The notes under the pieces: model-generated
What the model was told of the DNA's origin: nothing
Databases searched by the model: none
Seen by the model: the letters and a program-made list of their open reading frames with translations, nothing else
Shown here: piece by piece, positions 1-7,600 of the stretch
Numbering within the stretch: position 1 is the stretch's first letter
Layout: the number at the start of each line of letters is the position of its first letter
Source of the DNA: an uncultured Clostridia bacterium
Lineage (GTDB): Bacteria > Bacillota > Clostridia > TANB77 > CAG-508
Length of the DNA: 7,677 nucleotides
Direction of reading: 5' to 3'
NCBI GenBank assembly: GCA_947589135.1
Contig: CANPZT010000063.1
Span: forward strand, 1-7,677
Program-made: the position numbers and the translations under genes

Positions 1-2
1 AA

Positions 3-134
3 GTAGAGTTTATTAACAAAGAAGGATGGTTAGTGAAAAGATATATAGCTAATCAAGAAATAACTAATATAGTTGTTTCTGATAATATTGCAGGAATTAT
101 TTATAGAGATAAAATAGAAATAATTAATTTATAG
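3..134 (+). CDS. C-terminal fragment of an unidentified protein, possibly a beta-propeller-like surface protein (5' end outside window)
   Basis: Frame 3 is open from the left edge to a TAG at 132-134, giving the last 43 residues of a protein; the other two forward frames stop within the first 16 bases. The fragment alternates hydrophobic and polar residues (for example IVVSDNIAGIIYRDKIEIINL without its first residues), the pattern of short beta-strands ending a propeller or repeat domain. Clostridial CvpA genes are sometimes preceded by membrane-anchored beta-propeller-like proteins of the DUF5711 kind. That is my tentative guess from context and strand pattern, not a demonstrated match. The stop codon overlaps the AGGAG of the next gene, so the two are almost certainly cotranscribed. 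Confidence 0.5.
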   Translation, partial: VEFINKEGWLVKRYIANQEITNIVVSDNIAGIIYRDKIEIINL

Positions 135-149
135 GAGATATAATAAAAA

Positions 150-773
150 GTGAGTATATTAATTGATAGTATTGTAATTATATTTATTTTATTATGCGTT
201 TATATAGGATATAAAATAGGTTTAGTAAAATTAGGAATAAAACTTTTAAGCTTTTTGGTAGCTATTACTATAACATTTATTTTATATAGACCTATTTCGA
301 GTATGATAATAAATTATACTCAAATTGATGAATCAATACAAAATCTAATAGCTGAAAAAATTATTAAAAATAAAGAAAACGAAACTTCAAACGACAAAAA
401 AGAAATTCCAACAGATACAATTATAGAAGAAACAAAGGATAGTATTTTAGTAAATATAGCAAAACCATTATCATACAATATAGTATATGGCGGAGTAATG
501 CTTGTATTATTTGTTATATCTAAGGTAATATTATTTTTTATTTCAGCATTTTCAGAATTTGTAGAAAAGTTACCTATTATACATCAATTTAATAGAGCTG
601 GAGGAATATTATATGGTATTATAATAGGATATTTTATTACCAATTTGATATTATTGATAATAAACTTGATATCACAAGTAGGTATAGATAATAAGGTAGA
701 ACAAGAGATAGAAAATACATATGTAACGAAATTGCTGTATGAAAATAATTTATTTTATATATTTTTAAAATAA
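150..773 (+). CDS. CvpA family integral membrane protein
   Basis: This 207-residue protein has four predicted membrane segments at about residues 5-25, 29-46, 110-135 and 152-174. The N-terminal pattern with D6 then G20-Y-K-I-G24, and the later stretch around LPIIHQFNRAGG (141-152) followed by a glycine-containing helix, match the CvpA family. CvpA was named for its need in colicin V production in Escherichia coli. In Bacillota its role is poorly defined and probably concerns envelope homeostasis. Residues 60-105 form a hydrophilic Lys/Glu/Asn-rich loop between helices 2 and 3. The start is GTG: AGGAG at 133-137 precedes it by 12 nt, somewhat long, and an in-frame TAA at 144-146 rules out an earlier start. 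It follows the upstream fragment with only 15 bases between them, so they form one operon. No clear terminator follows the stop. Confidence 0.85.
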   Translation: MSILIDSIVIIFILLCVYIGYKIGLVKLGIKLLSFLVAITITFILYRPISSMIINYTQIDESIQNLIAEKIIKNKENETSNDKKEIPTDTIIEETKDSILVNIAKPLSYNIVYGGVMLVLFVISKVILFFISAFSEFVEKLPIIHQFNRAGGILYGIIIGYFITNLILLIINLISQVGIDNKVEQEIENTYVTKLLYENNLFYIFLK

Positions 774-893
774 TAAAAAGAATCATATAGAATTATATTT
801 TGGTGAATTATAAAATTAAAATGTAGTTTGTAAAACTAAAATAAAATATAAGATTAAAAAATTATGTTTTTTTTGAAAATTCATGTTATTTTG

Positions 894-922
894 TTGCCTT
901 TTTTAAACATTTTTGCTATACT
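894..922 (+). promoter_or_regulatory. Sigma-A-type promoter with extended -10 for the LCP gene
   Basis: TTGCCT (894-899) and TATACT (917-922) are separated by exactly 17 bp, and TGC directly precedes the -10 (914-916), giving an extended -10. Transcription should start near 929, leaving a leader of only about 24 nt before the TTG start at 953. It is the best promoter match in the 774-952 spacer. The rest of that spacer is AT-rich with only weak hairpins. Confidence 0.7.
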
Positions 923-952
923 AATAACATGAAATTTTAGGAGTGAGAAATT

Positions 953-2326
953 TTGAAAGATAAAGAAAATAACAAAAGAGCCATACAAAAAAAAGAAGTA
1001 AAAAACAAAGAAAAAAAGAAAAAGAAAAAAATATGGAAAAAAATACTTCTAATATTAATATTACTTTTATTAATAGCAGGAAGTTGTTTTGCATATAGAG
1101 TTTATAAAAATGGTTGGGGACTAAGTGGAATGCTTGCAACAGTAGTAGGACATGACGAAAATACAAGAAAAAATTTAGGAGAATTCAAAATTTTAATCTT
1201 AGGAATTAGTACAGATCAAGCCGATGTAGAACTAACTGATACAATAATGGTTGCTTCATATAATCCTAATACACAAAAAGCTACATTATTATCAATACCA
1301 AGAGATACTTATACAGGAAAAAATGTAAAAAAAGCAACAGCATATGAAAAGATAAATGCTTTATATAGTAGAGAAAGTGATGCACAAACTACATTAGACG
1401 CAGTTAATGAACTAACAGGATTAGACATTCAATATTATGTTGTGGTAAAAACAGAAGCACTAATTAAGCTAGTAGATGTAATCGGAGGAGTAACTTACAA
1501 TGTACCAATAAACATGGATTATGATGATCCAACACAAAATCTACACATTCATTTGAAACAAGGAGAGCAGGAACTAGATGGAGATAAGGCAGAACAATTA
1601 GTAAGATTTAGGCACAATAATAATGGAACAACATACCCAGTAGAATATGGAGATAATGACTTAGGAAGAATGAGAACACAAAGAGAATTTATAATGCAAG
1701 TATTAAAACAAACATTAAAACCAGAAAACATATTCAAAATTGGTCAAATACTAGACGTAGCAAAAGAGAATGTTATTACAAATGCCGATTTTAATGCAAT
1801 AAAAGACTATATTCCATATGCAGTAGAATTTAGTACTGAAAACTTATTAACAGCAACGTTACCAGGAACAACACCAGATTGGAAAACAACAAACAATGTT
1901 AGTATATTTGTAGTTGATAAAGAAGAAACAGAAGAACTAATACAAGAATTATTTTATGACAGAGATATAGAAGAAACAACAGAAGAAGGTACAGAACAAA
2001 CAGAAGGAAACACAACAAACATAACAAGCTCTAGCAGTACATCAACAACCAATAAAAGCGAAATTAAGATAGAGATATTAAATGGAACAGGAAATAGTAA
2101 AGCATTACAAAAAGCCGTAAGCGAGCTTGAAGGTGCAGGATATAATGTAACAAGAACAGGAAGCACATCTACAACAACTAAAACAACTATAACAAATAAA
2201 AAAAATATCCAAAATAACATGTTAAATAACATGAAAGAAGTTCTAGGTACAGGAACAACTTCAACAGATGAGTCAAGCTCTAGCAAAGTTGATGTAACAA
2301 TTACGTTAGGAAAAGATTATGAATAA
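953..2326 (+). CDS. LCP (LytR-CpsA-Psr) family glycopolymer-peptidoglycan ligase with C-terminal LytR_C domain
   Basis: LCP proteins transfer lipid-linked glycopolymers (teichoic acids, capsule or other wall polymers) onto peptidoglycan at the outer membrane face. This 457-residue protein has a very Lys-rich cytoplasmic tail (1-30), one membrane anchor (about 31-50) and an LCP domain at about 78-254. Visible motifs are DTIMV (96-100), SIPRD (114-118; R117 and D118 are expected for pyrophosphate/Mg binding), RFR (218-220) and D236..GRMRTQR (238-244). A Glu/Thr/Ser-rich linker spans about 324-369. A LytR_C domain follows (about 371-454, beginning IKIEILNGTG). One oddity is that the Arg usually found two residues before the DT pair is Leu (L94 in ELTDT). 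The start is TTG, fixed by AGGAG at 939-943 with 9-nt spacing. The gene has its own promoter and a strong hairpin after the stop, so it looks monocistronic. The acceptor polymer cannot be told from sequence. Confidence 0.93.
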   Translation: MKDKENNKRAIQKKEVKNKEKKKKKKIWKKILLILILLLLIAGSCFAYRVYKNGWGLSGMLATVVGHDENTRKNLGEFKILILGISTDQADVELTDTIMVASYNPNTQKATLLSIPRDTYTGKNVKKATAYEKINALYSRESDAQTTLDAVNELTGLDIQYYVVVKTEALIKLVDVIGGVTYNVPINMDYDDPTQNLHIHLKQGEQELDGDKAEQLVRFRHNNNGTTYPVEYGDNDLGRMRTQREFIMQVLKQTLKPENIFKIGQILDVAKENVITNADFNAIKDYIPYAVEFSTENLLTATLPGTTPDWKTTNNVSIFVVDKEETEELIQELFYDRDIEETTEEGTEQTEGNTTNITSSSSTSTTNKSEIKIEILNGTGNSKALQKAVSELEGAGYNVTRTGSTSTTTKTTITNKKNIQNNMLNNMKEVLGTGTTSTDESSSSKVDVTITLGKDYE

Positions 2327-2333
2327 TTAAACA

Positions 2334-2376
2334 AATATAAAGATAAGAATGACTTTTTCATTCTTATCTTTATATT
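2334..2376. terminator. Bidirectional hairpin terminator between convergent genes
   Basis: An uninterrupted 19-bp inverted repeat (2334-2352 against 2358-2376) encloses a 5-nt CTTTT loop, 8 bases after the LCP stop and 24 bases beyond the carboxypeptidase stop on the other strand. The flanking U-tracts are short and interrupted on both strands, so it is not a textbook intrinsic terminator. Its length, perfection and position between two converging stops make shared termination the best reading. Confidence 0.75.
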
Positions 2377-2399
2377 ACAATTTATTTTAATTCAATATA

Positions 2400-3629
2400 T
2401 TATTTTCTTCTATATTTCTTATTTTTTTTCCCATTAGAATGGAAAAGTTCGTAAAATAAAAATAATATAATAATAGTAATTCCAATATATAGAATATATT
2501 TCAACAATTTTGATTCTACTACATCGTGAGATGCAACTAAATCTGTAGTGTATTCTACACTATCAATTTTATATTTTACTTTCCCAACAACTTCATTTGC
2601 AATAATAGGAGCAGAGAGATTATCATTTAAAATAATTTCTGATTCCCATGTATTATTTTGTTCTTCAGTTTTTATTAGAACAGGTATATTTTCGTTCAAC
2701 AGTAAATCTAAATTTCTAGTATTTTTTGTTCCATTATTAATTTCAATTTGAGTAGCAATATCGTTTTGTAATGCTACATTTTTAATCATATAGTGAGAAA
2801 AACCATATTCATACAATTGTTTAGTTTCACCAAATCTATCAGAACTACCAAGCACGACACATATAAACTCTAAATCATTTTTATAAGCAGAAGAAACTAA
2901 ACATTCCTTAGCCTGAGAAGTGTAACCAGTTTTTCCAGTTGTTAAATATTGATAATAATTTTTGCTATTAGGTATTAGAAGTTCATTAGTAGATTTATAT
3001 AGTCTACTTTGAGATTTATTTGTAGCAGGAATAGCACAAGAAGCACTACCCGCAAGTTTTCTAAAAGTTTCATTTTTTAAACAATATTGCAATAATCGAG
3101 CTAAATCATATGCTGTTGTATAATGGTTTTCATCATGTTTACCATAGGCATTGGTAAAATGAGAGTTTTCTAGTTGTAATTCATTCAATTTTGTATTCAT
3201 CATAGACACAAAACTATCAATAGAACCACCAACATGTTCTGCTAAAACATTTGCCGCATCATTAGCAGAATAAACTAATAGCATTTGTAAAAGTTGTTCT
3301 ACTGTAAATTGTTCTCCAATTTGAATATTAGCAGATGAATAACCATCAGGAATTGACATTACAGCGTCATAGCTAGCAGTTACTATGTCATCTAAATTAC
3401 AATGTTCTATTGTTAGAATTGCTGTTAAAATTTTTGTAGTACTTGCAGGATACATTTTTTCATTCTCATTTTTATTTAGTAATATTTTATTTGTTCTATT
3501 ATCTATTAAAATAGCTGAGTTAGCGGTTATTTGCAAAGGCAATTCTTCAGCAAATAATACAGAAAAGTTACAACTCCATAAAACTAATATTAATATAAAA
3601 ATAAATATTTTTTTACATTTTAATCTCAT
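2400..3629 (-). CDS. D-alanyl-D-alanine carboxypeptidase (DacF/PBP5-type, peptidase family S11)
   Basis: Low-molecular-weight penicillin-binding protein that removes the terminal D-Ala from peptidoglycan pentapeptides and so limits cross-linking. All three active-site motifs are present in the 409 residues: S63-T-T-K66 (nucleophile and general base), S121-A-N123 and K233-T-G235. The signal peptide is about 1-27 with likely cleavage after VLFA. The catalytic domain runs to about 275, and a PBP5_C-like beta domain occupies about 283-370. The C-terminus is a strongly hydrophobic segment (about 375-396) with a basic tail (HSNGKKNKKYRRK), which reads as a true membrane anchor rather than the amphipathic helix of E. 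coli PBP5. The ATG is supported by AGGAG (3638-3642) at 8-nt spacing. It is divergent from comEA and convergent with the LCP gene, so it is transcribed alone. I am confident of the family; choosing among dacA, dacB and dacF by name is not possible here. Confidence 0.95.
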   Translation of the reverse strand: MRLKCKKIFIFILILVLWSCNFSVLFAEELPLQITANSAILIDNRTNKILLNKNENEKMYPASTTKILTAILTIEHCNLDDIVTASYDAVMSIPDGYSSANIQIGEQFTVEQLLQMLLVYSANDAANVLAEHVGGSIDSFVSMMNTKLNELQLENSHFTNAYGKHDENHYTTAYDLARLLQYCLKNETFRKLAGSASCAIPATNKSQSRLYKSTNELLIPNSKNYYQYLTTGKTGYTSQAKECLVSSAYKNDLEFICVVLGSSDRFGETKQLYEYGFSHYMIKNVALQNDIATQIEINNGTKNTRNLDLLLNENIPVLIKTEEQNNTWESEIILNDNLSAPIIANEVVGKVKYKIDSVEYTTDLVASHDVVESKLLKYILYIGITIIILFLFYELFHSNGKKNKKYRRK

Positions 3630-3633
3630 GTTT

Positions 3634-3661
3634 TTTACTCCTAAAATAATTTATTTATACT
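3634..3661 (+). promoter_or_regulatory. Candidate promoter for comEA, overlapping the divergent carboxypeptidase promoter
   Basis: TTTACT (3634-3639) and TATACT (3656-3661) have a 16-bp spacer. The -10 is close to consensus, while the -35 matches only 4 of 6 bases and lies inside the ribosome binding region of the opposite gene. Transcription would start near 3668, giving a leader of about 50 nt to the ATG at 3720. This is the only reasonable plus-strand promoter I see in the 90-bp divergent spacer. Confidence 0.45.
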
Positions 3662-3687
3662 ATATCGTATTTTGTAGAAATTATCAA
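3659..3687 (-). promoter_or_regulatory. Sigma-A-type promoter for the D,D-carboxypeptidase gene
   Basis: Read on the minus strand, TTGATA (3682-3687) and TATAGT (3659-3664) are separated by exactly 17 bp. The start point should lie near 3652, giving a leader of about 23 nt that holds the AGGAG at 3638-3642. Its -10 overlaps the candidate -10 of the divergent comEA promoter. Confidence 0.7.
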
Positions 3688-3719
3688 TACAAAAAAATTA
3701 AAAAGAAAGAGGGAATTTT

Positions 3720-4421
3720 ATGAATAATTTAAATAAAAACCAAAAAATAGCAATAGTAATAATTGTAATTATAGTTATAGTGGCCATCTATTTCTTTTTT
3801 TATATTAGAGAACAAAGTGAAATTAGCGAGATACAAAATAATGAAACTGAAATAATAGATGATAAAAATACAACTAACCAAAACAAGCCAGAAGAACAAA
3901 AAGAAACAATAAAAGTACATATATCAGGAGCAGTAAATAAAGAAGGCCTAATAGAATTAGAAGAAAATAGTCGTATAAATGACGCAATAGAAAAAGCAGG
4001 AGGCTTAAAGGACAATGCTTATATTGATAATGTAAATTTAGCCTTTCCTCTTGAAGATGGGATGAAAATATATATTCCAAATATAAACGAAAAACAACAA
4101 ATGGACGAGCAAATAGAAAAACAAAAAACAGAGCAACAAAAAAATTCACAAAATAGCTATATGAGTAAGGATAGCGGAACTAATATTATAGATAATACAA
4201 ATACATTACAGAGTAATACTAAAACAGAAAAAATTAATATTAATACTGCAAATCAAAGTGAGTTAGAGTCCTTACCTGGCATAGGACCCTCAACTGCAAC
4301 AAAAATTATTAATTATAGAAATGAAAATGGAAAATTCAAATCAATAGAAGATTTAAAAGAGGTTAGTGGTATAGGAGAAAGTAAATTTAATAAGATAAAG
4401 GAATTAGTTTGTGTAAAATAA
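3720..4421 (+). CDS. comEA: ComEA-family competence DNA-binding protein (SLBB + helix-hairpin-helix)
   Basis: ComEA is the membrane-anchored receptor that binds double-stranded DNA outside the cell and passes it to the ComEC channel during natural transformation. The 233-residue protein has the standard order: a short N-terminus, one membrane segment (about 10-29), a hydrophilic linker, an SLBB/oligomerisation domain (about 64-120, starting IKVHISGAV and ending KIYIP), a Gln/Lys/Asn/Ser-rich linker (about 121-170), and paired helix-hairpin-helix motifs at the C-terminus. The hairpins are marked by P186-G-I-G189 and S216-G-I-G219, preceded by the typical ININTAN (172-178). The start is ATG with a GAGGG ribosome site at 3709-3713. 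The family match is firm. Function in transformation is inferred, because no comEC or other competence gene is in the window. No convincing terminator follows the stop. Confidence 0.93.
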   Translation: MNNLNKNQKIAIVIIVIIVIVAIYFFFYIREQSEISEIQNNETEIIDDKNTTNQNKPEEQKETIKVHISGAVNKEGLIELEENSRINDAIEKAGGLKDNAYIDNVNLAFPLEDGMKIYIPNINEKQQMDEQIEKQKTEQQKNSQNSYMSKDSGTNIIDNTNTLQSNTKTEKININTANQSELESLPGIGPSTATKIINYRNENGKFKSIEDLKEVSGIGESKFNKIKELVCVK

Positions 4422-4658
4422 ATTGCAAATCCTAAAAACCTACGCAAATAATGCAAAAGAAAGTATATAAAAAAGTAATTAAAATTTTTGTAACTTAAAT
4501 GTAAACAAAAAGAAATATTTTAATAAAAAAAAACGCATATACCTGTTCCCTAACAATAAATAGGCACATTTTATTACTAGTTAATTTTTAATAGGTTGCA
4601 AGTTTAATACGTAATTGTTATTATTTAATTGTATAAGAGTTTTTAGGAGGAAAGAAAG
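4422..4658 (+). other. Unassigned 237-bp intergenic leader before the large surface-protein gene
   Basis: This spacer contains no credible gene. A 15-codon ATG frame at 4451-4498 lacks a ribosome site. Three GCAAA direct repeats lie just after the comEA stop (4425, 4444, 4453). A relatively G/C-richer patch (about 4533-4567) sits in otherwise A/T sequence, with an AT-only 6-bp hairpin at 4555-4575. The right end carries a candidate promoter and a strong ribosome site. I recognise no known riboswitch, and specifically no c-di-GMP (GEMM) core. Confidence 0.4.
4596..4624 (+). promoter_or_regulatory. Candidate promoter for the large secreted-protein gene
   Basis: TTGCAA (4596-4601) and TATTAT (4619-4624) have a 17-bp spacer, which would put the start point near 4631 and leave a leader of about 28 nt. 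The AGGAGG at 4645-4650 stands 8 nt before the ATG and is the strongest ribosome site in the window. In sequence this AT-rich, a 4/6 plus 5/6 match can occur by chance, so the call is moderate. Confidence 0.45.
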
Positions 4659-7600
4659 ATGAAAGGAATTCAAGAGAAAATTTTAAAACCAATTATAATA
4701 GTAGCTGTAATAATAGCATTAACAATGGTAGATTTTATAGCTATTGGTGCACAAGTAATAACATATGCAATAGGAGATGAACAAGTAACTAATGTAAATA
4801 ATGTTTTATTTATGGCAGCATTTTTAGACGAAAATGGCAACCAATATGAATCGATAGAAAGTGATATGAATAATGAAAATATAAAATTGAGATTAGCGGT
4901 TCAAGTTGCAAAAGAAGGTTATTTTAATGGAGAAATTCATATTAATAACAGTAATTTTAAACTAAAAACGGATATAAATAATCCATATATAAACAGCATA
5001 AGCGAAAATAGCGTAAAATTAAATCAAATAGTTGCAGGTGAAGAAGTTGTATTAGATATAGGAATTCAAGTTATAAAAGATGATAAATATCCATTGGAAT
5101 TCTTAAACAAAGTATCAGAAATACAGCTTTTAGGAACATATGTAATGGGGAAAAACTCTGAAAAAGAAATAAAAGCGACAAGACAAGTAGCATTAAAGTT
5201 AAATTCTAAAAACTCTAATGAGAACGTTCAAAGTAATGTAAAAGTAGTAACAAATAAAGTATATGAAATAAACGGACAGAACAAAAGAGTTGTACAATTA
5301 GAAACAGAAACAAAATTATCAGAAAATAATTATCCAATTAAATCAACAAAAATAGAAATAGACGTTTTAGAAGGAACAGAACAAGTTGAAGTATCTAAAA
5401 GAGGAACATATGCAACAAATAATGACTCACAAGGAATAGAAAGTAACTGGAATAAAGAAAACAACAAAGTAGAAATTGGAATATCAAATATAGAACAAGA
5501 CGGAAAAATAGAGTGGAATAAAAGTGGAAGCGACAAAATATTAATAACATATATATTACCAGAAAATACAAACGTAATAAATAAACAAATATCAATGACA
5601 AGCAAAATTGAATTATATGATGCAAATAATACTAATTTAGAATCAGGTTCAAATGTTATTGTAGAACAGGAACAAGATGGAATTATAGACTATGAACTAA
5701 AAACATTAGAATCAATATACAAAGGAAACTTATATTATGGAGAAGAAACAAAGTTAGTAACACAATCAATTGTAGATGTTAGATTAAAACAAGTAGCAAA
5801 CGAAATAGTAATTAAAGAAGGTAATGGCAATTATATAAACGGAGATACTAAAAACAAAGCAAATCTAAAGTATAATTCAACAAAAGTTAATAAAGATAGT
5901 GTTAGAAATATATTAGGAGATTCTGGAAGAATAGAAATATTATCAGAACAAGGACAAACACTATCAGTAATAAACAAAGATAGTATTGAACAAACTGAGT
6001 CAGACCAAATAGAAATTGTATATGAAGGACAATCTTTTATAACAATAAAATTAATAGATATAGAAAACGAAGGAAGACTAGTATTTGAAAACACACAAGT
6101 ATTGCAAGAAGATGCGAATTTAAAATCTTATCTAAAACAAATAAATAAAATGGAAATATTAGCTTCATTACAAGCAAACAAAAACGTATCAGCAAAAGAA
6201 ACAAGTAAATTAACAGAATTAAAAGAACCAGAAAGTTATGCAGAATTTAAAAGTAATGTAAGTGCTTTAGCTACACTACAAACAAACGAAAATGTTGAAT
6301 TTAATGTTATTTTAAAAACAGATGATATAAAATACGACTTATATAAAAATCCTACAATAAATATTGAATTTCCACAAGAAATAACTAATATATCAGCTAG
6401 TTTTAATGCAGTATTTTTAGATGGTTTAGAAATAACAAGTGCAGAAATATATAATACAGATAATGGAAACAAAGCAATGAAAATACAACTAGAAGGAGAG
6501 CAAACATCACATTCAAACAATATAAGCGAAGGAATAGTTATAAATATTAATGCTAATATAGATGTATCAAAAACAGCCAGTACAAAAGATACAGAATTAA
6601 AAATGACATATACAAATGAAAATTCACAAGGAAATGTATATGAACAAAAATTACCAATACAATTAAAATCAAAAGATGGATTATTAGTATATAATAAAAT
6701 AGAAAATTATAATTCAAATGGAGATATAATAGAAACAGAAGAGGCAGAGACTTTAAACAAAACAATAAGTGAAGACAGTAATGGTAAAGAAGCAAATGCA
6801 AATACAGTATTTGTAAATAACTATGCAGAACAAATAGAAAATGTAGCAATAGTATTAAAAAATTCAGATAATTTTACAATGGATTTAAATATATTAAACC
6901 CAATAGTAGAAAATAAAGATTCTCAAATATCATATTCAGAAAATGGACAAGACTGGACTCAAAATGCAGAAGAGCTTCAAAGTGTAAAAGTTTGTAAAAT
7001 AGAAGCAGGACAAATGGCTGCATCAGAAACAATGCTATTAGACTATAATTTTAAATTACCTGAACAACTAGAAAGCAATAAGATGGGAAAACTAGAACAA
7101 AATGTAACATATACATATCAAGGACAAGAATTAAGTCAAAATTTTGGCTTAGAACTACAAACTGATATTGAACCAATACAAACAAACAGTGAAATAGTAA
7201 GTAGTGAGGAAAATGAATATACAGAAGAAGTAACAGGAGAATTACAAGTAGATACAATTACAAAATTAGGAACAAAAGAATTAAGTGAAGAAGATTCTGT
7301 ATATGAAGGAGAAACACTAAAAAATATAATTACAATATCAAACAAGACAGGAAAAGACTTAACAAATGTAAATATAAAAGTAAATCAAGAAAATGCAGTA
7401 ATATATGATTTAAAAGAAAAAGAAGTAATGAATCCATCTATATCAGATGATTTATTAATAGAACATTCATACGAAGAACTAGATACAGGAGAGAAAAATT
7501 TCGAAACAATAGAAACTATTAAAAGTGGAGAAATTATTAAATTACAATATGAAACAGTAATAAAACAAGTAGAAGGTTCTGACAAAAAAACTTGCGGAAA

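Noticed and set aside
824..838. Small hairpin (TAGTTT/AAACTA) after the CvpA gene as a possible terminator
   Set aside because: The stem is only 6 bp, almost all A-T, and is followed by A-rich rather than T-rich sequence.
1954..2286. Long minus-strand open frame opposite the LCP gene
   Set aside because: It is antisense to the Ser/Thr-rich linker and LytR_C domain, has a Val/Leu/Ser-biased composition typical of a shadow frame, and lacks a plausible start context.
3570..3629. Possible lipobox (LWSC, residues 17-20) in the carboxypeptidase signal peptide
   Set aside because: Trp at the -2 position does not fit a lipobox, and a normal signal peptidase site after VLFA (residue 27) is better.
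4451..4498. Short ATG frame of 15 codons after comEA
   Set aside because: No ribosome binding site precedes it, it is Lys/Val-rich filler-like sequence, and such frames are expected by chance in AT-rich spacers.
4500..4658. c-di-GMP or other riboswitch upstream of the large surface protein
   Set aside because: I could not find conserved core motifs or stable paired helices; only an AT-only 6-bp stem (4555-4575) is visible.
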